Source: Paenibacillus sp.
Lineage (GTDB): Bacteria > Bacillota > Bacilli > Paenibacillales > YIM-B00363
Direction of reading: 5' to 3'
Assembly: GCF_031177825.1 (NCBI RefSeq)
Contig: NZ_JAPSKE010000011.1
Span: 108,056-172,055, forward strand
Length of the DNA: 64,000 nucleotides
Shown: positions 9,185 through 17,135 of the stretch, piece after piece
Layout: each line of letters starts with the position of its first letter
Numbering within the stretch: position 1 is the stretch's first letter
Position numbers and translations under genes: made by a program
The notes under the pieces: generated by a model
The model's database searches: none
Seen by the model: only the letters and a program-made list of their open reading frames with translations
What the model was told of the DNA's origin: nothing

Positions 9185-9291
9185 TGTAAAACACCTCGGT
9201 TTATGCTTATTGCTTCCCATGATATGATGATTTCATCGAAAAAACAAAGGCGCCCCGTCTTAGCGGACCGGGTCGCCGTCAGGAGGAACAG

Positions 9292-10305
9292 ATGGAGACG
9301 GTGCTTATTACCGGCGCGGCCGGGTTTATCGGATACCATACGGCGGAGAGGCTTCTGCGGGAAGGGGTCCGCGTCGTCGGCATCGACGACATGAACGATT
9401 ATTACGACGTGGGGCTGAAGCGCTCGCGGCTGGAGCGGCTGGGCGCTTCGGAACGGTTCTCGTTCGTGGAGGGTTCGTTCGCGGACAAGGGGGTCGTGGA
9501 TCGGCTCTTCCAAGTCAACGCGTTCGATTATGTCGTCCATCTCGGCGCGCAGGCGGGCGTCCGATACAGTCTGGAGCGGCCGGACAAATACGTGGCCTCC
9601 AATCTGGTCGGCTTCGCCAATATGCTTGAGGCGTGCCGGCACCGCGGGGTGAAGCATCTCGTCTACGCCTCGTCGAGCTCGGTGTACGGGGCGAACGTGA
9701 CGATGCCGTTCCGCACGACGGACCCGGTCGACCATCCGGTGAGCTTGTACGCCGCGACGAAGAAGTCGAACGAGCTGATGGCGCATACGTACAGCCACTT
9801 GTTCGGATTGCCGACGACGGGGCTGCGGTTCTTCACCGTTTACGGCCCTTGGGGCCGACCGGACATGGCGTATTTCTCGTTCACGCGCGACATCCTCGCG
9901 GGCAAGACGATCCGACTGTTCAACCACGGCGACATGCGGCGCGACTTCACGTACGTCGACGATATCGTCGAAGGCGTCGTGCGCGTCATGCGCCGCGTGC
10001 CGGCGCCGAACCCGGCGTGGGACCGCGAGCATCCGAACCCGAGCGGCAGCTATGCGCCTTACAAGGTGTACAACATCGGCAACAACGAGCCCGTCGCGCT
10101 CGGCGAATTCGTGGCGACGCTGGAGGACTTGCTGGGCGTCAAGGCGGTCGTCGAGTACGCGCCGATGCAGCCGGGGGACGTGTACGCGACGTACGCGGAC
10201 ATCTCGGAGCTCGAGCGCGACGTCGGCTTCCGCCCGAGCACGCCGCTGCGGGAGGGGCTCGGCCGGTTCGTGGAGTGGTACCGGGGGTATTACGGTCAAG
10301 CGTAA
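9292..10305 (+). CDS. NAD-dependent epimerase, UDP-glucuronate 4-epimerase-like
   Basis: A 337-residue extended short-chain dehydrogenase. The Rossmann motif GAAGFIG lies at residues 8-14, the active-site Ser-rich strand YASSSSVYG near 122-130 and the catalytic YAATK near 148-152. The DDMNDYYDVGLKRSRLERL stretch and the TVYGPWGRPDMA motif are characteristic of UDP-glucuronate 4-epimerases that make UDP-galacturonate for surface polysaccharide. It starts at an ATG after AGGAGGAACAG. Its nearest same-strand neighbour is the giant RCC1 protein 130 bases on. No glycosyltransferases flank it, so the polysaccharide it serves must be encoded elsewhere. Confidence 0.9.
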   Translation: METVLITGAAGFIGYHTAERLLREGVRVVGIDDMNDYYDVGLKRSRLERLGASERFSFVEGSFADKGVVDRLFQVNAFDYVVHLGAQAGVRYSLERPDKYVASNLVGFANMLEACRHRGVKHLVYASSSSVYGANVTMPFRTTDPVDHPVSLYAATKKSNELMAHTYSHLFGLPTTGLRFFTVYGPWGRPDMAYFSFTRDILAGKTIRLFNHGDMRRDFTYVDDIVEGVVRVMRRVPAPNPAWDREHPNPSGSYAPYKVYNIGNNEPVALGEFVATLEDLLGVKAVVEYAPMQPGDVYATYADISELERDVGFRPSTPLREGLGRFVEWYRGYYGQA

Positions 10306-10435
10306 TCCACGAGCGCGAAATAAATAGTAATCGCATGAAATTTCGTGTCAAATTGTAACGCAGTTCCTATTTTTTATGACGGTCGCATGATAAAATCTAG
10401 TATTATTTATCCAATGTCATAAGAGAGTAGGAACG

Positions 10436-13400
10436 ATGGATATGAGAGGATTCAAGAAGTCGATGAGTCTGTGTTTGGCCGTCGCGATATCCTTCGGGAC
10501 GGCGTTGCCGTGGACTCAACCGCGGGCGCTTGCCGAGGATTCCGGTTCCGCGAAGGTGACGCAGGCTGCGGCGGGCGAGGATTTCATGGCCGCTCGGAAA
10601 TCGGACGGCACGGTATGGACCTGGGGAAATCCGAGCGACGTTACCGGTTATTACGAGCATCCTTCGCCGACGCGCAAGCGAGGATTACCATCCATTAAGG
10701 AAATCGCGACGACGCAATCGATGGTGTTCGCATTAACCGAAACCAACGATTTGTACGCCTGGGGGGAAGGGTACTTCGGCGTCGGAAATTACTACAGCAA
10801 CTCCGAATCCCCCGTCTTCGTCATGAGCGGCGTTGAAAAGATCGCCGCGGGACGGTATCATGCGCTGGCCTTGAAGGGCGGTCGAGTTTACGCATGGGGC
10901 ACCGGTGCCGACGGTCAGCTCGGAGACGGTCTGTCCACGAGTACGGACACTCCGGTCGCGGTGATTACGGGGACCGGCGTGTTGACCGACGTAGTCGACA
11001 TTGCGGCGGGCTATGAATCGTCTTACGCGATTACTCGCGACGGGACGGTGTACGGCTGGGGGCGGAACTTCGACGAGCTGTCGAGTCCGGTCGCGATACC
11101 GATCTCGGAGAACGGGGCGTTCTCCTCCGGTAAGTTATACTCGGGCTGGAACGCCAATCAAGCGTACGTGGTGACCGTCTCCGGCGCCGTGTACGGCTGG
11201 GGAGACATGGGATATCTTCCGGACAGCCCGACGCCGCTGTCTTTCCCGGTCGCCGATGTCGAAGTGAAAAGCGTCTCCGCGGGCGACGACTTTGCATTGT
11301 TCCTCGATGCGGACGGTCAAGTATGGGGGATCGGGGATAACGAAAACAAGGAATTAACGGATGCGGTCTCTTCGGCCGGGACCGCCGTTCCCGCCTTGCT
11401 GCCTTTGTCCCATACCGTTTCGGTCGCGGCCGGGATCGAAAACGCTTATGCGGCGAACGCCGACGGCGCGCTCTATACTTGGGGTTACGGATATCGGGGC
11501 AGTATGCGAGAGCAGAACGATTCGCCGCAGGTGACGGTCGTCCAAGAGATGGGCAAATCGCTGTACGTGCGCCTTGTGGACGGCGTAACAGGCCTACCGA
11601 TCGAACGAGAGGATATATGGCTGGAGGTCGAACGAAATTCCGAGATTACGGCGGGATATTCGGAGTTGGACGAGGGCACTGGGATCTATAGCTTCCATAA
11701 TATTTCGGATGAAGCCCATACCCTGTACGTGAATTCGGAGTATGATTTGGGCTATAAAGACGTCGAATTGCTCTTATCCGAACTGCCTGATACGGCGGAA
11801 GCCGCTCCGCTCGAAGTGAAACTCGTTCCCGAGTGGTACCCCGAGGAGATGGAATTCGTCGACCTAGATCCTCGCGAACATTACATTCAAGGAATTTTAT
11901 ATACCGACGCGTCGTATTCCGCTCCGGGAATGAAGTTCGAGGTATTCTTCGTCGACTCTTTAGGCAGTCCGATCGGGTCGCCGCTCGTCGTAAGAGAGAG
12001 CTTCGGCGGCAATTTCTACATAGACGAGAAGGCGGTTCCGACCGAGGCGGAAGGACTGCGCGTGTATACGACGTTAGCGGGGGCGGGCGCGCGGTTGACG
12101 ACCGAAAACTGGTTATTATTCACGGATGACCCGGTAGACGTTCTGCAGCTCAAGTTCCAAGATACGAACGGCGGAGAATATTACATCGAGCCCCATGTCG
12201 AATGGACGGATCCGGCTTCTACGGATCGATTCGTCGAATACGAGTTGTATCTGATCCAAGGAACTTCTTACCTTCCCTGGCTCGTGCCGCCGGGCGAAGG
12301 CGAGAGCCCGACGACGGAGGAACGTTATTCCTTCGGGTCTGAGCAGAAGACGCTGCTCAAGACGTATCCGATCGGGCAGGGAACGTATAATTACACAGTA
12401 ACTGGAGAGAACGATTTCCGCGACTCTCAGCAATTCGCCGTTCGCATGGTGGATGCCGAAGGCAACTATTCGGAGTTGTTCTACGCCCCGATCTTCGACA
12501 GCGTCGTCGATGAAACGAATGACATCTATTACGAGACGGAAGATGTCGGAGATATCGAAGATGTAATGTTTACGGATATGGACTCGGATCCGGACGAAGT
12601 CGGCGGCCGTCTCGTATGGAGGCCGTCAGGGAATGCCGACGGATACGTCGTCTACTTCGTCAGCGCGGACGGTGACGGGGAAAAGATCGAACCGTACGCG
12701 CATATCGGATCCAACGATCAATATGTATTGGATATCCCGATGAACACGGCGCTTCCCGTTCCCGGGGCGCGATTGGCCGTATTCCCGGAAGACAACGGAG
12801 GTGTCGCTTATTGGGGAGAGGTCGCATCTACTCCCAGCGCACCAAATTACGTTTCCTTCTTCGACACCGACGGACGACCGCATTCGATCGCAGGGCCGTT
12901 GTATTTCCAAGGCCTTTCGAAAACGAGCGGAATCGATCGTCACGAGGTGTTCTTCACCGACGCGTCGGGGAATATCATCGACGACGTCGAAGGCGATCCT
13001 GTTCCGATCGCTGCAGTAGAGCCGAACAATTACAAGGCTTATCATACGGAATATACCATTATGATCGGCGGAGAGAACGGAATTGCGCCCGTCGACATAC
13101 CTGCAGGCGCGACTTTTCTCGGCGTGCGTGCCGTGGGCGCCGACGGCGCCGCTGGCAAGATGCGGGTGATCCGTTTATGGGACGACCGGCTGCTTCCCAC
13201 CAGCTTGTCTTTCATCGATACCGATCCGGATGCGGGGGAAATCTCGCCTAAGCTGGTGTGGCGCATGGCGCCGGACGAAAGCGGCATCTCTACATATCAG
13301 TATTTGACAGATGCGGAATATGGCGAACAATTGCCTGGCGAAGCCGATGCAAAAGGTTGGTATGCGTTAACGCTTCCTTGGACGGACTTCGACCAATTGG

Positions 13401-15358
13401 AATCTTATGTGGAGTTGACCGTGAGGGACCATGAGGGTTACGAGCCGGTCGACCGGAGCTTAGAGACGAATATCGCTGACAACGCGATCGCCGAAACGAC
13501 GATTCCGTCGTTGATGACATCTCCCGATGTGCTCCCGGTGAATCGCGTTCAGTATCGTCCAGGCGATCCGACCTCGAACGTTTCGGGCGGCGAGCTGGAA
13601 TGGTTCGACTTCTCCGGGTACGATTTTTATAACGAAGATTCTTACGAGAACGTTAATAATAGCAAATACAACATTTACGTCCTTGACGGGAATCTGACGA
13701 AGCTGAAATGGCTCGGCCAAGTAAAGCGCGTCGGTCCGCGGCATACATTCACGCTGGAGCCCGGGGCGACGTTCCCGGCGGGCGCGAAATACTTCGGCGT
13801 CGAGAAGGTCAACGTCGATAATATCGCAAGCGTCAGTCTCGCGACAGTCGCTATGGAAGGGCAACAACCAGGAATCGGGTATCTCCGCTTCGACGATGAG
13901 GATTATGAGCTGCATGAAATCGGAGGAAGGGTCTATTGGGGCTTCTCCAGCGCCGCGGAAGCGAGCGCGATCAGCGGGTACGAGGTTTACCTCGGAGACG
14001 AGGAAGGCCAACCGGTCGGGGGTGCGATCGCCACCGCCGCAGCCTCCGCCTCCGAAACCGTCGTCCCGTTGAATACGGAAATTTCAGCTGGAAGACACAC
14101 GTTGGTGGTTCGGACGCTGCTCGCATCGGGCGAGGTGAGGGACGATTCCATTCCGTTGTTTGACGCGCCTTATCTCCCGGACGGTGTAATGTTGACGGAC
14201 GCCGATGGAACCCGGGGCAACGTCGAAGCTACGCTGCATTGGAACAAGGCGCCCGGGGAGGAATATTACGACGAGTATGTCGTGCAGCCTCACTTGGAAA
14301 ATGGGAACGTCGGGACGGCATTGGTGCGAAAACCTACGGAATCTACCAATTCCTACGAAGTCGAACTGACGGAGCCGTTCTCTACGTCTACCTATCGTAA
14401 ATTCTTGATTACGGTGGGGAGAGAAGGTCAGGCGCAGGCTCCCGCCTGGAGGAATATCGAAATCGTCGACAATACGACCGGGGAGAGCGTCGAAGCGACT
14501 GTCAACGCTGCGCTGCAAGCGCCCAACGATGCGGCTTTCAACGGTTATCGGAACGGCTCTATGCTTGACGTTCAACTTTCTTGGAAACAAGAGAACGGGG
14601 ACATTAATTCAGTCTTCGGGTACCAACTGTACTTCCTAAACGAAAACGAAGAGAAGGTCCGTTCCTACATCTTCCTGAGGTATTGGGATAAGAGCAGTCC
14701 GGCTACTTACATCACAGTTCCGGACAATATCCTCATCCCGACGGGCGCGACGAAAATCGGCATCTACGCGGTAAACTCCGACTATGAGGAGAGCGCATCG
14801 GCCGCGATCGTCGATCTGGCGGAAATTCCGCCGATGCCGGCACTGCCGCATGCGGTTGACGTCGGACTTTTCGATATCGATCCGCAGGCGGATCGGATCG
14901 CGGGCACCGTCATGTGGAGCCCTGCCGAAAGCGAGGCGGGTCTTGAGAGTTACGATATTCTCTTCGCCGACAGCCACGGTACACCTGTAGGTAGTCCGAT
15001 CGGCACGGTGACGGCGAAGACGGGGGCGTATCGATTCCCGCTGCCGACCGAAGGCGTCGTCGTTCCTTCCGGAGCTACGCAAATCCTCGTTCGGTCGAAC
15101 TATGCAACGGGCAGCGGCAAGGCGCTCCTGCCGCTGACGGACCATCGGTCCGAATGGCAACTGGAGGCGAATGCGCGCATGCTCGTCAATCCAACGACCG
15201 CGGAGCCGTTGTCGCTCGTTCATGTATTCCAGTACATGAATGGCAGGCGCCGATTGCCGAATTTCGCGGGTCCCGATGGGTTCGGGAAGGAAGACGTTCA
15301 GTTCCTGCTGCGGCTCCTCGAACCAAGATCCTGGGCGCTGACCCCGCCGTTGGTGTAA
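10436..15358 (+). CDS. Giant secreted RCC1-propeller protein with ~10 repeated modules
   Basis: A 1640-residue protein with a Sec signal peptide (about residues 1-33, ending ALA). Residues about 45-365 hold seven RCC1-type repeats, each with the DGxVYxWG signature, enough for one seven-bladed propeller. A region near 375-460 resembles a carboxypeptidase-regulatory or CBM-like beta-sandwich. From about 472 to 1563 I count roughly ten modules of 85-115 residues, starting near 472, 570, 709, 803, 921, 1036, 1147, 1248, 1362 and 1471, with the shared pattern F-D-x-D ... I-x-G-x-V-x-W-x-P ... Y-x-V-Y-F-x-D-x-x-G ... P-x-G-A. The last 60 residues include GFGKEDVQFLLRLLEP, weakly like a dockerin or EF-hand tail. 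No anchor (LPXTG, SLH or membrane) is visible. The function is unknown; a surface or matrix adhesion role is possible. A 24-bp terminator follows. Confidence 0.85.
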   Translation: MDMRGFKKSMSLCLAVAISFGTALPWTQPRALAEDSGSAKVTQAAAGEDFMAARKSDGTVWTWGNPSDVTGYYEHPSPTRKRGLPSIKEIATTQSMVFALTETNDLYAWGEGYFGVGNYYSNSESPVFVMSGVEKIAAGRYHALALKGGRVYAWGTGADGQLGDGLSTSTDTPVAVITGTGVLTDVVDIAAGYESSYAITRDGTVYGWGRNFDELSSPVAIPISENGAFSSGKLYSGWNANQAYVVTVSGAVYGWGDMGYLPDSPTPLSFPVADVEVKSVSAGDDFALFLDADGQVWGIGDNENKELTDAVSSAGTAVPALLPLSHTVSVAAGIENAYAANADGALYTWGYGYRGSMREQNDSPQVTVVQEMGKSLYVRLVDGVTGLPIEREDIWLEVERNSEITAGYSELDEGTGIYSFHNISDEAHTLYVNSEYDLGYKDVELLLSELPDTAEAAPLEVKLVPEWYPEEMEFVDLDPREHYIQGILYTDASYSAPGMKFEVFFVDSLGSPIGSPLVVRESFGGNFYIDEKAVPTEAEGLRVYTTLAGAGARLTTENWLLFTDDPVDVLQLKFQDTNGGEYYIEPHVEWTDPASTDRFVEYELYLIQGTSYLPWLVPPGEGESPTTEERYSFGSEQKTLLKTYPIGQGTYNYTVTGENDFRDSQQFAVRMVDAEGNYSELFYAPIFDSVVDETNDIYYETEDVGDIEDVMFTDMDSDPDEVGGRLVWRPSGNADGYVVYFVSADGDGEKIEPYAHIGSNDQYVLDIPMNTALPVPGARLAVFPEDNGGVAYWGEVASTPSAPNYVSFFDTDGRPHSIAGPLYFQGLSKTSGIDRHEVFFTDASGNIIDDVEGDPVPIAAVEPNNYKAYHTEYTIMIGGENGIAPVDIPAGATFLGVRAVGADGAAGKMRVIRLWDDRLLPTSLSFIDTDPDAGEISPKLVWRMAPDESGISTYQYLTDAEYGEQLPGEADAKGWYALTLPWTDFDQLESYVELTVRDHEGYEPVDRSLETNIADNAIAETTIPSLMTSPDVLPVNRVQYRPGDPTSNVSGGELEWFDFSGYDFYNEDSYENVNNSKYNIYVLDGNLTKLKWLGQVKRVGPRHTFTLEPGATFPAGAKYFGVEKVNVDNIASVSLATVAMEGQQPGIGYLRFDDEDYELHEIGGRVYWGFSSAAEASAISGYEVYLGDEEGQPVGGAIATAAASASETVVPLNTEISAGRHTLVVRTLLASGEVRDDSIPLFDAPYLPDGVMLTDADGTRGNVEATLHWNKAPGEEYYDEYVVQPHLENGNVGTALVRKPTESTNSYEVELTEPFSTSTYRKFLITVGREGQAQAPAWRNIEIVDNTTGESVEATVNAALQAPNDAAFNGYRNGSMLDVQLSWKQENGDINSVFGYQLYFLNENEEKVRSYIFLRYWDKSSPATYITVPDNILIPTGATKIGIYAVNSDYEESASAAIVDLAEIPPMPALPHAVDVGLFDIDPQADRIAGTVMWSPAESEAGLESYDILFADSHGTPVGSPIGTVTAKTGAYRFPLPTEGVVVPSGATQILVRSNYATGSGKALLPLTDHRSEWQLEANARMLVNPTTAEPLSLVHVFQYMNGRRRLPNFAGPDGFGKEDVQFLLRLLEPRSWALTPPLV

Positions 15359-15366
15359 AACATAAA

Positions 15367-15420
15367 ACTAAAACTAAAGAGCCGAAGTCGAGTATCCGAC
15401 TTCGGCTCTTTAGTTTTAGT
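15367..15420 (+). terminator. Terminator with perfect 24-bp stem
   Basis: The 24 bases at 15367-15390 are perfectly complementary to 15397-15420 with a 6-base loop (AGTATC). The stem has an A-rich 5' side and a T-rich 3' side (CTTTAGTTTTAGT), as in a long, bidirectional intrinsic terminator. It begins eight bases after the giant RCC1 gene. Confidence 0.85.
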
Positions 15421-15422
15421 AC

Positions 15423-15541
15423 GAAAGGGAAAACCTCCCTGGGCCGTAAACGTGAAAAACCGGGCAGTAAGAGGGAGGTTTTCCCTTTCATCTTTAAAAT
15501 TCCCCGCGCCCGAACCGAATAAGAGGGAGGATTTCCCGTTC
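15423..15541. repeat. Intergenic array of three GGGAGG-TTTTCCC palindromic units
   Basis: GAAAGGGAAAACCTCCCT (15423-15440) is the exact inverse of AGGGAGGTTTTCCCTTTC (15472-15489). A third, direct copy with two changes in 22 bases occupies 15520-15541, 52 bases after the second. Each unit is itself a small palindrome. The array sits between the terminator of the giant gene and the stop of the convergent DUF1128 gene. No coding function is seen. Confidence 0.7.
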
Positions 15542-15556
15542 GCGGGCAGGCGCGCG

Positions 15557-15781
15557 TTACCCCTTGCGCAAATTGCCGAGCTCGGAGACGATCGCCTCGA
15601 TTTCGCTGATGCTGAACCGCTCCTTGCTCATGACCATATCGTAGAGGTCTTTCAAATCCTCGTACATCTCTTCGTTGAACTGCGTCGACTTGATCGCCGC
15701 TCCCGTCGCCATCCGGAGCCGCGTCTTAATCTGCTCGACCATGTAATCGACGTTCTCCGGCGTCGCCTTCGTGAGGTCCAT
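15557..15781 (-). CDS. DUF1128 family protein (YfkK-like)
   Basis: A 74-residue, soluble, mainly helical protein. The sequence MDLTKATPENVDYMVEQIK at the start and FNEEMYEDLKDLYDMVM in the middle match the DUF1128 family, including Bacillus subtilis YfkK, over the full length. The function of the family is unknown. The start is the ATG at 15781, preceded by an AAAGGACGGGACC site; the open frame continues upstream but without family similarity. It is divergent from the spore protease gene starting at 15873, so the 91 bases between them should hold both promoters. Confidence 0.88.
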   Translation of the reverse strand: MDLTKATPENVDYMVEQIKTRLRMATGAAIKSTQFNEEMYEDLKDLYDMVMSKERFSISEIEAIVSELGNLRKG

Positions 15782-15872
15782 GAGGTCCCGTCCTTTCGTC
15801 TTGGTTGGATTCATTGTATCATGGTTGCTAGGAAAATGCTTCGAAAACGAAGCCGCGAACGGAGGAACGAGC

Positions 15873-16385
15873 ATGGAGCGATGGACGACGGTGGATGGCG
15901 AAGGATTGAAGCGCGAGCTGCTCGACCTGCGCGGCAAGATCAATGGAAGGCCGATCACGTTCCTGTGCATCGGAACGGACCGCTCGACCGGCGACGCGCT
16001 CGGGCCGCTCGTCGGCACGGCGCTGTCGAACGCCGGGTACGAGCGCGTCATCGGCACGCTGGCGTCGCCGTGCGACGCGAACACGCTGCCCGCGTGGATG
16101 ACGGAGCTCGCAGCGATTCCCGCGGGCACCGAGGCGGTCGTCGCGATCGACGCGGCGCTCGGCCGTCCGGAATCGGTCGGCCGCTTCCAAGTGACGCACG
16201 TGCCGATGCTGCCGGGCGCGTCGATGGGGCGCAATCTGCCGCCCGTGGGCGATTACGGCATCGCCGGCATCGTGAACGGGAACGGCATCAAGTCGTACGC
16301 GATTCTGCAGAACACGTCGCTGCATCGCGTCATGACGATGGCCGACACGATCGTACACGCGATTACAGCAGCGTTCCCAAGGTAG
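15873..16385 (+). CDS. yyaC: Spore protease YyaC
   Basis: A 170-residue protein of the YyaC family, related to the germination protease GPR-type and hydrogenase-maturation peptidase fold. The FLCIGTDRSTGDALGPLVG segment near residues 30-48 and the GNGIKSYAILQNTSLH segment near the end are family signatures. Members are found in endospore formers and are linked to sporulation, though the substrate is not well defined. The start is the ATG behind GGAGGAACGAGC; upstream in-frame codons are rejected because they lack a site. Its last 23 bases overlap the end of the convergent YedK-like gene. Confidence 0.88.
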   Translation: MERWTTVDGEGLKRELLDLRGKINGRPITFLCIGTDRSTGDALGPLVGTALSNAGYERVIGTLASPCDANTLPAWMTELAAIPAGTEAVVAIDAALGRPESVGRFQVTHVPMLPGASMGRNLPPVGDYGIAGIVNGNGIKSYAILQNTSLHRVMTMADTIVHAITAAFPR

Positions 16386-17079
16386 GCGGCGGCTCCGGGG
16401 GGGCGACCTCCTCGATGCAGGCGGGCGCGTCCCAGCGGACGTTGCCGACGGCCGCCGACACCGGGTAGGCGCGCATCGCCGCGTCGTCGTACGGCCGAAG
16501 CAGCGGCAGCAGCCGGTCCGGCGCCGAGACGGATCGATCGAGCCAGAGCGTCTCGTCCTCGCGGCGGAGGATCGCCGGCATCCGGTCGTGGATCGCGGAC
16601 ATCGTCCGATTCGGCTCGGTCGTCACGATGACGCAGGAATGATGTCGCGTGCCGTCCTCCGCCACATACGTATCATATAGGGCCGCGAACGAGAAGAGCG
16701 GCCGATCCGTCAAGACGACGCGCATCGGCTGCTTCTTCCCGTCCGCGGCTTTCTTCCATTCGTAGAAGCCGTCCGCGGGCACGAGGCAGCGCCGGCGCGC
16801 CAGCAGCGTCTTGAACGTCGGCCGCGAGGCGAGCGATTCCGCGCGCGCGTTCATCAGCGGCGCGGGCGCCTTCCCGTCGGCACCGGTCCACGACGGCTTC
16901 AGCCCCCAACGCAGCCAGCCGGCCCGGCGCTTCCCCTCGTGGGCGATGACCGCGAGCACGTCCTGTCCGGGTCCGACGTTATATCGAGGCGCGATGCGCT
17001 CCATCTGTTCCGCCATCTCGATGAAAAACCATTCCCTGACGAGCCCCCAATCGGCCGTCAACGTAAAACGTCCGCACAT
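16363..17079 (-). CDS. SOS response-associated peptidase (YedK/HMCES family)
   Basis: A 238-residue SRAP domain protein. After removal of the first methionine, the invariant Cys2 (MCGRFTL) can form a thiazolidine cross-link with abasic sites in single-stranded DNA, shielding them during replication. The family residues are visible: NARAES with the active-site Asn, the FYEWKK motif with the catalytic Glu, and the AIHDRMPAIL motif with the active-site His. The start at 17079 follows AAGGAGGG and is required to place Cys2; an earlier ATG would bury it. It converges on yyaC with a 23-base overlap. No lexA box was identified. Confidence 0.92.
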   Translation of the reverse strand: MCGRFTLTADWGLVREWFFIEMAEQMERIAPRYNVGPGQDVLAVIAHEGKRRAGWLRWGLKPSWTGADGKAPAPLMNARAESLASRPTFKTLLARRRCLVPADGFYEWKKAADGKKQPMRVVLTDRPLFSFAALYDTYVAEDGTRHHSCVIVTTEPNRTMSAIHDRMPAILRREDETLWLDRSVSAPDRLLPLLRPYDDAAMRAYPVSAAVGNVRWDAPACIEEVAPPEPPPTLGTLL

Positions 17080-17135
17080 GCGACGGATCCCTCCTTGGGA
17101 TCTATTTTCGCATGCACGGACGACTTCATACAAAT

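Noticed and set aside
7815..9194. Long Arg-rich open frame on the minus strand overlapping the rRNA methyltransferase
   Set aside because: It is out of frame with the methyltransferase, which has all catalytic motifs; the composition is that of frame-shifted GC-rich DNA.
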